64,000 nucleotides of DNA from an uncultured Clostridia bacterium (GTDB taxonomy: Bacteria; Bacillota; Clostridia; Oscillospirales; CAG-382). The translations under genes were made by a program, and so were the position numbers. Position 1 is the stretch's first letter. Every line of letters starts with the position of its first letter. Positions 1-9,548 of the stretch are shown piece by piece. Where the stretch lies: positions 1 through 64,000 of the forward strand of contig CANRIX010000004.1 in NCBI GenBank assembly GCA_947630765.1, written 5' to 3'. The notes beneath the pieces are model-generated. The model had not been told where the DNA came from and did not search any database. It was given only the letters and a program-made list of their open reading frames with translations.

Positions 1-216
1 CCGCTTAACTGGTTCTCCCCTAAAGATGTCCTCTTTTCTTTTCCTGACTCTGTAACACATCATTGACAAACCTACATGCGGCGGAAAATGCTGTAAAAAG
101 ATTTGTCTGTGTCACAATGATGTGTGACAAAAAGCAAAAAAGGTAGCGAATAGGAGGAACCTGTGGTAAGGTTAAGTTGACGAGACTACACCCGAAAGGC
201 AGGAACCCTATTCGCC
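1..216. other. Left edge, no gene recognised
   Basis: No coding region is supported here. The 9-base arms 146-154 (GCGAATAGG) and 207-215 form an inverted repeat just before the broken transposase start, and could be part of an insertion-sequence end. That is weak inference from one short match. Confidence 0.3.
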
Positions 217-369
217 ATGAATAAGATAACACAAACCATGCGGTATCGTCAAGCCCTAATTTTGTATGCTGGGAAGCACGGCGCCACCGGGGCGGTGATC
301 AAGCGCCTGCCCAATCCATCCGCCGGCGTGTGCGCAACTACGCGTTCCTCGCCGGGGCTTCGGAGCTGA
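217..369 (+). pseudogene. Transposase N-terminal fragment (IS481/IS3-like helix-turn-helix), truncated
   Basis: The frame from ATG 217 begins MNKITQTMRYRQALILYAGK, which resembles the N-terminus of integrase-core transposases common in clostridia (an RYRQ-alkyl-YA-x-KHG helix followed by the HTH). After about 30 residues the similarity stops and the frame ends at 367-369. The rest of the HTH and the whole DDE core are missing, so this is a remnant. It marks past insertion-sequence activity at the left border of the accessory cluster. The family is judged from memory of the N-terminal pattern only. Confidence 0.55.
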
Positions 370-704
370 TTTGCGGAGAGAGTAAGTTGCACGCGTATAA
401 CCCTTATGCGGTGAGAATTCTGGTAGTTAAACAGCCGGAAAGCTGCGTTATACCGAGGGAGGCGTCTAATCCGACTGGCGTGGAGGTGACGGTCGTCCTC
501 GACGACGGGATGCGCCGCAGCATAGGCGGCTATCGCTATCTGCCTTCCGATGCGCTGACGACGAAGGAGGATATCATGACTGTTCTGTACGGCGTACTGC
601 GGGCGCACATGTGCACTGTTGGTGATGGACATCTGGACGGCCTTTTTGACGGATGTTTAACCGTCCTGGCACTTTGCCGCAACCTTGTCTGCCTTTCCGT
701 TTAA
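330..704 (+). pseudogene. Unrecognised coding-like fragment
   Basis: The 124-residue frame has natural-looking codon choice and composition, with a hydrophobic/charged alternation around YAVRILVV and VEVTVVLDDG. There is no ribosome binding site near 330 and the frame is open further upstream across the transposase remnant. It may be the 3' part of a gene truncated by the insertion event. I do not recognise the family and assign no function. Confidence 0.3.
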
Positions 705-894
705 CGTTGTATACACTTTTCAGACGTCTTTTCCTGCTTTTGCTCACTTGACCGATCGCAAAATTGGAATGCCTGCAGCTGAAATGCGATTTCTAAATCC
801 TCCCTTGTTCTTCGCCTGGGCCCTTGCGCCGGTTGGGCAATCGGCAACATTGTGTCGAAATTTGGAAAAATCATAAAAAAATTGAACGAAGATG
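705..894. other. AT-rich spacer before the cluster promoter
   Basis: No gene, RNA or convincing terminator is seen. The stretch becomes AT-rich towards the promoter at 895. Confidence 0.4.
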
Positions 895-923
895 TTGACA
901 AATGTTCTTTTTTGTAATATAAT
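895..923 (+). promoter_or_regulatory. Consensus vegetative promoter of the VWA/tubulin cluster
   Basis: TTGACA at 895-900 and TATAAT at 918-923 are separated by exactly 17 bases, so both hexamers match the sigma-A consensus. Transcription would start near 930. This leaves a leader of about 180 bases before the first gene at 1113. The strength suggests a constitutively available cluster, unless an unseen operator or the leader controls it. Confidence 0.85.
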
Positions 924-930
924 GTTTATA

Positions 931-1112
931 TAATATGACGTAAGTATAAAGTGTCCATGTTGAAAGACTTTTTAAGGTTAAGATCCATGATTGATGATTA
1001 AGACCGAAGAGCCTTTCGCTTTTTCTGGCGGCAAAGGGAAATTAAAAGGCGAAAGCCGGACCGCGACGGTCATATGGCGCCGTCGGTGCTTTTCGCGGAA
1101 AGGAAGTTTGTA
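931..1112 (+). other. Long 5' leader with local hairpins
   Basis: The leader contains a perfect 5-bp hairpin with a CGA loop at 1059-1071 (GACCG/CGGTC) and a GGCGCC palindrome just after it. No known riboswitch class fits convincingly. There is no terminator-like stem with a T run in the leader, so control by attenuation is not evident. Confidence 0.3.
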
Positions 1113-3659
1113 ATGAAGAGAATCGTGGCGTTGGCACTTCTTCTCGGTTTGCTGTTTGGCTGTTTTGCGGCTTGCTTCTCCTTGGAAGCTGGCGCCGCCG
1201 AGATTACCGAAATCAGGAAAAGTTACGACATCGCGGTCGTTTACGATAACTCCGGCTCGATGTATGATGATGAAAGTTGGTGCAGGGCAAAGTACGCGCT
1301 GGAGATTTTCGCTTCCATGCTGGATTACGAGACCGACCACCTCCACGTGTTCCCCATGTGGGAGGTTGTGACGGATGGTTCTCAGCCATCCTCCGGCGGC
1401 AGTCACGAGGCGTTTGAAATCAAAAGCAAGAACGATATCGATAAGATTTCAAATATGTATACCACCCACCCGTCGAATACGCCGTTTGAGCCAATCGACG
1501 AGGCATATGCGTACCTTCGTTCCTCTACGGCGGAAGAAAAATGGCTAATCGTTCTGACAGACGGTGCTTTTAACGAGGACGCGCGCGGAGAACGCGCCCC
1601 TATCGATTTGCAGGACAGGCTTTCGTCGCTTGCGTCCGCGCAAATCAAAGTGCAGTATCTTGGATTCGGGAAAGCGACTGAACTTACGGCGGATGAGTCG
1701 AGGCATTTCTATGCGAGGAGAAGTTCCGCTTCGACCTTGAAGGATGATTTGATTGAGATTTGCAATCGGATATTTCAGCGTCTGGAGCTTCCGAGCAATC
1801 GCTTGAGCGGGATGACGTTGAACCTCGATTTATCCATGCGGAACGTCATTGTGTTTGTGCAGGGGCAGAATGCGGAGATTACTTCTCTGAAAAACGCCGA
1901 CGGCGGCGCGGTTCCGATGACGATGGACAGCGGTCGGCGCAAGTACAGCGAAATCGGCGCGAACGGCTATCCGAGAGCACCGATGGATACATCGCTTGCG
2001 GGGCATGTCGTCACGTTCGGCGCGTGCGCGAAAGGAACGTATACGCTTTCCTACACAAATGCCGACAGAATTCAAATTTTCTATGAGCCCGACGTGGACA
2101 TCGAAGTCACGATTACCAACAGCGACGGACAAGCCGTGACCGGCCCCGACGATTTTATTGCCGGGGAATACACGGTTTCGAGCCGTATCGTCGACAGCAC
2201 CACCGGCGAGGATGTCACAAAGCACGAATTGATGGGAAACGAGGTCGCGTTACACACGACCATTCGGACGTCGAATAACACGGACGGCTCCGTGTATGAA
2301 AACGGCGCGAAAATCACTTTTGAACCCGATGAAGAAACGGAAATCGAGATTGAAGGTACTTACTTAGAAAAATATACGATTTCAAGCAAGCAGGACGCCG
2401 ATTTGTCCTGGTTGAGCAGAATTAAAGTCCAGGCTCCGCTTGAGAGCCTTAAGATGAAGGTCGCTGAGCCGCAATCGCTATATCAGATTTCCGGATACGC
2501 GCAATGGGAACCAATTGAGGCGTCGCTGACGCTGGACGGGCAGCCGTTGACGGACGAGCAGCTTGCGGCGGTGCGCTTGAACCTGCTTTCGTCCGAGGAT
2601 TTGGTGTGCAGGTGCGAGCCGGTTCCGGGGAAATCCGCTTTCCACATTTTTGTCGCGCAGGACGAAAATGGAAATTTTGTCGAGCCGGACCTTGGCGAAC
2701 ATACGTTGCAAATCACAGCGACCTATACAGATTCTTACGGAAGAGAGATTGTGTCGAGCGAAGACGCTTCGATTACCTTCCAACGGCATTCGCTGGATAT
2801 CGACGTTTCCGTTTTGCAATCGCAGTCCTGGTACAAACTCTCCAATCACGACGAATGGAAACCCATTCAGGTGTCGCTGTTGCTTGACGGTCAGCCGCTG
2901 ACGGACGAACAGCTTGCCGACGTGACGCTTGCCGTCGAGCTGTCCGACGAACTTCCGTACCGGACGGAACCGGTCGCGGGGAAGTCCGCCTATGCGATTT
3001 ACATCGCGCAGGACGGGGACGGCAACTATATCGAGCCGGAAACCGGAAAATACGAACTGAAGGTATCTGCCGGATTTTTGGACGAATACGGTAAGGAAAC
3101 GCGGTCCGGCGACGCGCAGGAGTCGTTCGAAATCCAAAGATACAGCAAGGTGTGGAGATTTCTGTTCTGGATTCTGCTGCTCTTGGCGGTGCTCGCGCTG
3201 TGGCTATCGTTTATGCTTCAGAAAGTCATGCCGAAAAAAATCGTCAAGCAGTCTGCCGAATTCTATTCCATTCCGACGGGGCACTTGGGTCCGGAAAATG
3301 TGTCGGTGCAATACAGCAGAAAACGGAGAAATCTGTCGGTGAGCGGGCCGAACACGGTTGGCTACGAAGAGCAGTGCTCCGCGACGTTTTCCTTGCGGCC
3401 TTTGGATAATCGGTTCACAAAGCCCGCTCGCAGGCGTGTGGCGCTCGTGGGAATCGGCGCAATGTGCGAACTGATTGAATTTGCCGGCGTGGAGTATGAA
3501 AAACGCGGCGGGCAATGGGTTCAGGCCGCTGCGGCACCCGGCGTGGAAGACGGCGGACACTATGTCATCAACCAGAGGGTCAACGGCAATATCGAAGTTA
3601 AACTTTCCAGAGAGAATGGGACGGGTGCCGAAGTCACTTGTCAAACGATTCGAAAATAA
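1113..3659 (+). CDS. Secreted membrane-anchored von Willebrand A domain protein
   Basis: The 848-aa product has a Sec signal peptide (residues 1-29). Its VWA domain carries the MIDAS motif DNSGS at 45-49 and a later LTDG segment near 150. Two similar beta-rich modules follow (about 475-665), each with the same WxPI...LDGQPLTDEQLA...GKSA...AQD pattern, then one transmembrane helix (about 670-693) and a cytoplasmic tail of about 150 residues. VWA domains bind a partner through a metal ion. An upstream ATG at 1074 is in frame, but I chose 1113 because AAAGGAAG lies seven bases before it and the signal peptide then starts correctly. It is the first gene of the cluster, 36 bases before the tubulin-like gene. 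The outside VWA and inside tail suggest it relays or anchors assembly across the membrane; this is inference. Confidence 0.85.
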   Translation: MKRIVALALLLGLLFGCFAACFSLEAGAAEITEIRKSYDIAVVYDNSGSMYDDESWCRAKYALEIFASMLDYETDHLHVFPMWEVVTDGSQPSSGGSHEAFEIKSKNDIDKISNMYTTHPSNTPFEPIDEAYAYLRSSTAEEKWLIVLTDGAFNEDARGERAPIDLQDRLSSLASAQIKVQYLGFGKATELTADESRHFYARRSSASTLKDDLIEICNRIFQRLELPSNRLSGMTLNLDLSMRNVIVFVQGQNAEITSLKNADGGAVPMTMDSGRRKYSEIGANGYPRAPMDTSLAGHVVTFGACAKGTYTLSYTNADRIQIFYEPDVDIEVTITNSDGQAVTGPDDFIAGEYTVSSRIVDSTTGEDVTKHELMGNEVALHTTIRTSNNTDGSVYENGAKITFEPDEETEIEIEGTYLEKYTISSKQDADLSWLSRIKVQAPLESLKMKVAEPQSLYQISGYAQWEPIEASLTLDGQPLTDEQLAAVRLNLLSSEDLVCRCEPVPGKSAFHIFVAQDENGNFVEPDLGEHTLQITATYTDSYGREIVSSEDASITFQRHSLDIDVSVLQSQSWYKLSNHDEWKPIQVSLLLDGQPLTDEQLADVTLAVELSDELPYRTEPVAGKSAYAIYIAQDGDGNYIEPETGKYELKVSAGFLDEYGKETRSGDAQESFEIQRYSKVWRFLFWILLLLAVLALWLSFMLQKVMPKKIVKQSAEFYSIPTGHLGPENVSVQYSRKRRNLSVSGPNTVGYEEQCSATFSLRPLDNRFTKPARRRVALVGIGAMCELIEFAGVEYEKRGGQWVQAAAAPGVEDGGHYVINQRVNGNIEVKLSRENGTGAEVTCQTIRK

Positions 3660-3695
3660 AAATATTATGGAATATAGAACCTGGAGGAACGCGCT

Positions 3696-6600
3696 ATGTC
3701 AATCGTAAAGGAAAAAATCAAATGCAACGAGACGGTAGAGACGCTGTTTGTTGGTGTGGGCGGAATTGGCTCCGACATTGTGACCAGGGTCGCCAATCGA
3801 TGCAGGGGCACGGAGGCCGACAATATCAAGTTTGTCGCGATGGACACGAACGCGGGGGACCTGAAATGCGTCAAGCAGTCCAAGGCAAATATTGTCGTTA
3901 TCCAAACTTCTTCCAGCCAAACGGTTCTCGACAGCCTGAAAAAAGACGAGGACGCTAGAAAGAACTGGTTCCCGAACAACACGACCCTGTATCCGAAAGC
4001 GCTTTCCACGGGTGCCGGTCAGGTTCGATCAATTTCTCGCCTTGCGCTTGACACCGCAATCAAAACCGGCGAGGTTCAAAAACTTTACAAGGCAATTGAC
4101 AACTTGTTTCTGAAGGACGGCGGCGAATTGAAACAGAATTTGCGCGTTGTCGTCGTTTCTTCTGCGTCGGGTGGCACAGGATCTGGTATCGCCATGATTG
4201 TCGGCATGCTGATTCGCGAGTATCTTCGCACGAATTACAGCGAAAAGAAGGCAATCATTCGCGGATACCTGTTGCTCCCTGGTGTCATGGATACCGTAAT
4301 CCGCACGGAGACGGAAAAGGAAAGCCAGCGCAGAAACGGGTATGCAACCATAAAGGAAATCAACGCTTTCATGATTAAGGCGAGCGGCTTCTGCAATGTC
4401 CGTAAGGAATTGGAACGGTATAAGGACCTTCACATTGATATTCCGTCTACGACGGAGGGGTCGGTTCGTCTGGAGGGTCTGCCATTTGATTTCTGCTTCC
4501 TGCTTGACCGGGTGGATAATAGCCAGGAGAGCATGATGACCCTTGACCAGTATAAGGAGTTTGCCGCGCAGAGCCTTTATGAGCAGAACATCGGTCCGAT
4601 GGAAAAGGACGCGTTCGGTATCGAGGACAATATTATCAAGGACTTCGGCGAGAAGGATAACTTCGGTCGTAGCAGGTTCGGCGGCATTGGCGCGTCGGTT
4701 CTTCGGTATCCGTATGAGGATATTTTGGAGTATGTGGCGAATTCGAGAGCAATCGATTGTATCGGAAGTGGGGAATCCGTCGGCGAATGGCTCAAATATG
4801 ATAGAGCATATAAGAAGGAAATGGCGGAGTTCCGCAAGAAGAGGGCGTATTCTTCCGAAGCGGCGCCGAAGCTGGAGGATGTCTATGTCCGCAGCGTGAA
4901 CGAAGGCAAGTCTTACTTTGATACCAGTATCAAAGGCTGCATCGTTTCGGATGTCGATAAGGCGGAAGCGGAAATTATGCAGAAAACGAATGCGTTCCTG
5001 ACCGCGTTTGACGAGCAAATCCAAGGCTCATTTGACAAGGATCCCCAGATGAAGAATATGAGGATTGGGGTTCAGAATCTTTCGAGCGAAAGGGATTATG
5101 AACATGATGAAAAATTGGAAAAAGGGAAAAACGTAAAAGAGGACCTTGCTAAAATCAGACAATATGAGCAAGCGGTTAAGAAAAATGCCGCAAGCGTCGC
5201 AACTTCGGCGGCAAAAACCATTCTGTATGATGCACCGCCGATTTATGGGAAGGACCTTCGTTCGTATCATATAGAGTCCCTTCTCAAGGGCGCGGACGGC
5301 GCGATTCACCCGAACGCGATGCGCTACATGCTGTATGCCTTGCGCACGAAATTCAGAAGCGCTTATGATGAAGTGAACAAAAACATCGCAAAGCAGCTAA
5401 ACGCGCTCAGGCGTTTTGCGCCGAACGCGAACGACGCGGACTATTATGACGTTCGCGGGGGATTTACTAGCAAAACCGAGGAGACCAATTTCGACGAGGT
5501 CTGCAATTTGGCTGCACAGGATTTGTCGTTCTTTGAAAAAATCGGCGGGTACAAACCTCTTTGGGAGCAGCTCAATAAGATTTTTCCGGCGTATTCGAAA
5601 GCGGTGACGAGCTATTGCAGCAGCGTCCTGAAAGAGGCGTCCTACAAGGTTGCGATGGAGTATCTGGAGCAGCTTTGCACGGAGTTTGAAAACTTCTACA
5701 ATTCGTTTGAAGGAAAAGTTTACTTGTTAAATAAGGCACAGGATGAAATCGTCGAAAAGTTAAAGTACAGAAAGGGCAACAGTATCTCGTATGTTTGTGC
5801 GGATGAAAAGAGCCTGCAACATTGGGCGGACCTGTGTCCGACCAGCGGCGACGACCTGATGCTTCCCGCTGCATTAAACGCAAAGATTTTTGACGCGGTC
5901 AAGTCCAATGCGGAGAATCAGCGCGTCGCGGTGTACGACCCCACGCTTGCCCACCCGCCGGTCGACATTTTCGACGCTGTCCTGGTTCAGTATTTCCAGG
6001 AGTCGGTGCAGACGCAGTGCGATGAGATTCTGAATATCAACATTCTTTCTGCGATTGCACAGGAATTGGAATTCAGCGAGTACTTCAAGGCGCTGGAGCA
6101 GTCCGATAAGGACGGTCCGGTGTTCGCACCGAAAGTTTCGGATGACACCAAACTTGAGTACATTCGGGAGAAAATCCGTTTCGGAAACCGCCTTGCCGCT
6201 CCCGGAATTTCCGGCCCCGCCTTCTGCGAGCCGCGCGACGTCGTGCTTTGCGCGTATAATAAGAAACTCGACGACCTGCGCGACCTCAATATCGCAACAT
6301 TGGTGCAGCCGTTCGGAATGAACGCTACCGGGACGGATACGGTTTCCAAGTACGAACTGCATTTCTTTAACGCGCTGTATAACATCAAGCCGGATATGCT
6401 TTCGCGATTCAAGAGCCCGGAGGAATGCAAAGAGGATGAGCAATATAACGAGGACGCCGGAATCTACTACAAGGCGTACCACGATTATATCAAAAACATC
6501 GGGCCGGATTCGACGAAGAGCGCCACGATTTCTACGCACATCGATAAACGCTGGGATTCGCTTTCTGAAATGCCGGAGATCTCAATGACCGCACATTATC

Positions 6601-7304
6601 GGGAAATGGTAAAAATCCATTCGGCGCTGATATACGGGCTTGTGCACGGTATGATTGTCAAACAGCCTTCTTCGCGATATGACGTGCAGAAGCGCATCTA
6701 TGCGTTGGAAGATACAGAAGGCGACAGAACCGCTTTCGTTGTGTCCAACAATACAGAATGTGACGAGTTCTACGAGGTTCTTGACGCGCTTTACCGGGAT
6801 CGCGCTTCCGTTTCGAAGATTTACGAGATGCAGGAGGAGCGTTGCAAATTTGATATTGACTCGAATCATCGGTACACAGAAAGTGCGTTTGTCCGCGATG
6901 CTGAAAACTTCGTCATCGGCGATAGTCACGCTGCGCCTACGAGCGTTTTTGAGATTCCGCTTGCCTATTATAATTCGCTTCCGCGTTCAAAGATGGACGA
7001 TAATGAACTGTCAATTATGATTGACAGCGCTATTTCCGTTCTGGAATGGGAGATCGAAAAGTACGAGCAAGAGGTCGATCGTGCGCCGTTCCTTGCGAAT
7101 CGCTTGGAAGCACAGTTCAAATTGTTTGCTGAAAACTTCAAAAACGACGCATACAATCAGGGCGACACTATGAGAAAGAACACGTCGATTTCGGATAACC
7201 GCGTGGTTAACATGGTGTTCCGCAAGGTGAGCAACAAACTCAAGAAGCTGAATGTTTTCCAGTTTGATAAGAAAATTGAGGAACTGCGTGCGCTTCTCAA
7301 GTAA
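3696..7304 (+). CDS. Tubulin/FtsZ-superfamily (Tubulin_2-like) protein, 1202 aa
   Basis: The N-terminus has a Rossmann-like glycine loop VGVGGIGSD (19-27), an AMDTNAGDL segment (48-56) and the tubulin signature GGTGSG at 159-164 preceded by VVVVSSAS. These correspond to the nucleotide-binding loops of the FtsZ/tubulin superfamily, so GTP binding and polymerisation are expected. Only about the first 350 residues look like the GTPase. The remaining ~850, largely helical and charged, have no family I recognise. No transmembrane helix is seen. The start has the ribosome binding site TGGAGGA. A published comparative-genomic analysis (Makarova and Koonin 2010) linked a divergent FtsZ-like family with a VWA protein in a predicted membrane-remodelling system. 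The pairing here fits that proposal. Confidence 0.85.
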   Translation: MSIVKEKIKCNETVETLFVGVGGIGSDIVTRVANRCRGTEADNIKFVAMDTNAGDLKCVKQSKANIVVIQTSSSQTVLDSLKKDEDARKNWFPNNTTLYPKALSTGAGQVRSISRLALDTAIKTGEVQKLYKAIDNLFLKDGGELKQNLRVVVVSSASGGTGSGIAMIVGMLIREYLRTNYSEKKAIIRGYLLLPGVMDTVIRTETEKESQRRNGYATIKEINAFMIKASGFCNVRKELERYKDLHIDIPSTTEGSVRLEGLPFDFCFLLDRVDNSQESMMTLDQYKEFAAQSLYEQNIGPMEKDAFGIEDNIIKDFGEKDNFGRSRFGGIGASVLRYPYEDILEYVANSRAIDCIGSGESVGEWLKYDRAYKKEMAEFRKKRAYSSEAAPKLEDVYVRSVNEGKSYFDTSIKGCIVSDVDKAEAEIMQKTNAFLTAFDEQIQGSFDKDPQMKNMRIGVQNLSSERDYEHDEKLEKGKNVKEDLAKIRQYEQAVKKNAASVATSAAKTILYDAPPIYGKDLRSYHIESLLKGADGAIHPNAMRYMLYALRTKFRSAYDEVNKNIAKQLNALRRFAPNANDADYYDVRGGFTSKTEETNFDEVCNLAAQDLSFFEKIGGYKPLWEQLNKIFPAYSKAVTSYCSSVLKEASYKVAMEYLEQLCTEFENFYNSFEGKVYLLNKAQDEIVEKLKYRKGNSISYVCADEKSLQHWADLCPTSGDDLMLPAALNAKIFDAVKSNAENQRVAVYDPTLAHPPVDIFDAVLVQYFQESVQTQCDEILNINILSAIAQELEFSEYFKALEQSDKDGPVFAPKVSDDTKLEYIREKIRFGNRLAAPGISGPAFCEPRDVVLCAYNKKLDDLRDLNIATLVQPFGMNATGTDTVSKYELHFFNALYNIKPDMLSRFKSPEECKEDEQYNEDAGIYYKAYHDYIKNIGPDSTKSATISTHIDKRWDSLSEMPEISMTAHYREMVKIHSALIYGLVHGMIVKQPSSRYDVQKRIYALEDTEGDRTAFVVSNNTECDEFYEVLDALYRDRASVSKIYEMQEERCKFDIDSNHRYTESAFVRDAENFVIGDSHAAPTSVFEIPLAYYNSLPRSKMDDNELSIMIDSAISVLEWEIEKYEQEVDRAPFLANRLEAQFKLFAENFKNDAYNQGDTMRKNTSISDNRVVNMVFRKVSNKLKKLNVFQFDKKIEELRALLK

Positions 7305-7337
7305 TCCTGCAATCGGGTTTTTGGAGGAGGTTCTATC

Positions 7338-9548
7338 ATGTTTACGGTGATATTTGCCGAAAAAAAGACGATAAGTCTCTTCGAAGAAACAAAGGTGTTT
7401 TTTGGACCGCTGTATGACCCGAATCAGGTCACATTTTGCGAATGGAACAGGGATGCTGAGAATTTAGATACGATGGTTCCCAATTTGCATGATTTGATTT
7501 CGTTGAAAGGGGATTGGCGCGCCGTCGTGCTCAGCACAGACGGCGCCGAATCCCTCAACCCGTTCGACTTCACGGGATACAGCGACCCGTTGCCTTCCAA
7601 AAAAAACGAGCCGTGGGAGTTTTTCAAAGCAAGGCGGGAACAACGGATTGCTTCCTTTGAAAAGGCGGTTTTCAACCCGCTTGTAAGACTTACGACTGCG
7701 TTGACCGGGCTCCCTTCGTTTCAATCGGTTTTAACGCCCAAAGAATACGTGCCGTTGCTGTCCGGGGAGTTGCAGACGTCCGCATATATGCTCAAAAAGC
7801 AGCTGGAATCGCTGGATTGTCCGAAATTCGCGGCAAATCTCGAAAAATATCGACGAGAGGATTTGAAAAAGTTTGTATCGGACGAACAAATTGATTCGTT
7901 GCTTCTGTCCATTCGGGACATGGATGTCGACGGCATTACACGATTGATTCCCGTCGCGGAGATTTTTGAATTCATTCGATATATCGGGAATGACCCCATC
8001 TACTTTGACCCGGAATATGCGGAGTGCCTAATTGAGAACGAAAAGAAGCGCGAACTTCTCGAACAGGTTGCCGATTGCTTCTCTTTGCTCGACAGAATGC
8101 CTGTCGAGGTGATTTGCCTTTCTCCGCGGACTTTTGATTTTGAAACGGCGGAGCAGGACACCAAGTGGAAGAAAAGGGACGAACTTTACGCTTCAAGATT
8201 CGCGGAGTTTAACCTGTACAGCAAAGAACTGAAATTTATCCTGTTTGATATTCTTCCGAAAGAAAACAAACTCCACAAATTCGAGTTGGTCAAATTCTTC
8301 AGTTTTCTACTGGTCCTTGCAAGCAATGAGATTCCGCAAGGATTGATGGAAACGGGAAATGTTTACCGCGTGCAAGTGGAATTCAGCGTGGAAAACGCGG
8401 CGAAGCTTTGCGGGAGCTATATCGGCAAGCTGAAATCGACGCAAATCCTGTTAAAGGAGATCGAAACGCAAATCGTTCGGGATAGCGATACATCCGTCGA
8501 CGACCGAACCGTGAGAACTTTGTTTGAATCGAATATCAACATTCCGGTCGATGTCACGGCGACATTTGACGAAAAAACGTTGTACGCCAAGAGCGGCAAA
8601 ATCGGGCTTGCGACGGACTGCCCTACGGACGAGCGTAGGTATTGGTCCGAGCAGTATAAGACGATAAGCAAGAATTTCACGCGCTATCTGCGCGAACCGA
8701 GAAGGACGCTCAAGACTTCCGTCCTGGAAGGCGTCCGAAAGAATAACTTGATTGACGACGAACGCGCGCTTTTGCTGACGGAAAACCAGGAGGAGGACAT
8801 CAGATTTCACTTGGCGGACCTGGAGCAGAAGATGGTCGAGTCCACGACGACGGACCTGTTTGACGGCAAACAGTTTACGGAAAAGTTCCGGCAGGAAGAT
8901 AAGCTCGTCCGGCGCGAAATCGAGCAACGAATGACGAGAAAAAAGACGCTGTTTATCGGATTAGCCGTTGCGCTTATGTATTTCATCGGCTTTTTTCCGT
9001 TGCTTTTCGGGAATTTGAACACCGTCAAATCCTTTCTGTTCTCCCTGACCCTCACCGGGATTGTGATCGGTCTTCTTCTCGTCGTTGGTTTCGTTGACCT
9101 GTTTTTTCTCAGGAGGCGGCTTGTTTTACGGATTCGCGCGTTCAATCGCACGATGAGACAGGTTTGTCAGCAGGTCCACAGTAGTCTGACGCTTTTTTCG
9201 CAGTATCTCAGCAATACCTGCAATTTGATGCGTGTATTCTCCGTGCTGAAAAAGCGGGAGTCTGCGGTTTCCAAAAAGAAAAGGATTTTAGCGTATCACA
9301 ATATGCGGATTTCAAATCATATTCAGGAAATCTATGAGATTTTCGCAAAGTATATTGATTTCAACAATGTTCAGATTAGCGAATGCACGCCATATATGTT
9401 TGACTTTACCAAACCGATCGATTATGTGTATGAAATACCGCGCGTCCGTTCCCAAAGGATTGTCTATCTGCAACAGGGGAATGAGATTGTAATTCCAGTT
9501 GATTACATGGAATCCGTCACGATGATTCGGGAGGAGTTGTATGATTGA
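7338..9548 (+). CDS. Unknown membrane protein of the cluster, 736 aa
   Basis: I do not recognise the family. The protein is mostly soluble and helical for about 530 residues. It then has two or three transmembrane helices (about 537-600, including a GIVIGLLLVVGF stretch) followed by a basic helical segment and a C-terminal domain of ~130 residues. There is no signal peptide, so the large N-terminal part is probably cytoplasmic, where it could meet the tubulin-like protein. TTTGGAGGAGG precedes ATG 7338. The gene overlaps the next by 8 bases, which implies translational coupling with the 1930-aa protein. Confidence 0.75.
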   Translation: MFTVIFAEKKTISLFEETKVFFGPLYDPNQVTFCEWNRDAENLDTMVPNLHDLISLKGDWRAVVLSTDGAESLNPFDFTGYSDPLPSKKNEPWEFFKARREQRIASFEKAVFNPLVRLTTALTGLPSFQSVLTPKEYVPLLSGELQTSAYMLKKQLESLDCPKFAANLEKYRREDLKKFVSDEQIDSLLLSIRDMDVDGITRLIPVAEIFEFIRYIGNDPIYFDPEYAECLIENEKKRELLEQVADCFSLLDRMPVEVICLSPRTFDFETAEQDTKWKKRDELYASRFAEFNLYSKELKFILFDILPKENKLHKFELVKFFSFLLVLASNEIPQGLMETGNVYRVQVEFSVENAAKLCGSYIGKLKSTQILLKEIETQIVRDSDTSVDDRTVRTLFESNINIPVDVTATFDEKTLYAKSGKIGLATDCPTDERRYWSEQYKTISKNFTRYLREPRRTLKTSVLEGVRKNNLIDDERALLLTENQEEDIRFHLADLEQKMVESTTTDLFDGKQFTEKFRQEDKLVRREIEQRMTRKKTLFIGLAVALMYFIGFFPLLFGNLNTVKSFLFSLTLTGIVIGLLLVVGFVDLFFLRRRLVLRIRAFNRTMRQVCQQVHSSLTLFSQYLSNTCNLMRVFSVLKKRESAVSKKKRILAYHNMRISNHIQEIYEIFAKYIDFNNVQISECTPYMFDFTKPIDYVYEIPRVRSQRIVYLQQGNEIVIPVDYMESVTMIREELYD

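Noticed and set aside
1000..1112. Possible cyclic-di-GMP-I (GEMM) riboswitch in the cluster leader (GGCAAA and ATGGCGCC-like pieces)
   Set aside because: The conserved core (GACGCAAAGC and the GCCGGGTT receptor) is not present in the right order, and the paired stems cannot be completed.
1074..1112. Upstream ATG as start of the VWA gene
   Set aside because: It lacks a ribosome binding site and puts a polar segment before the signal peptide.
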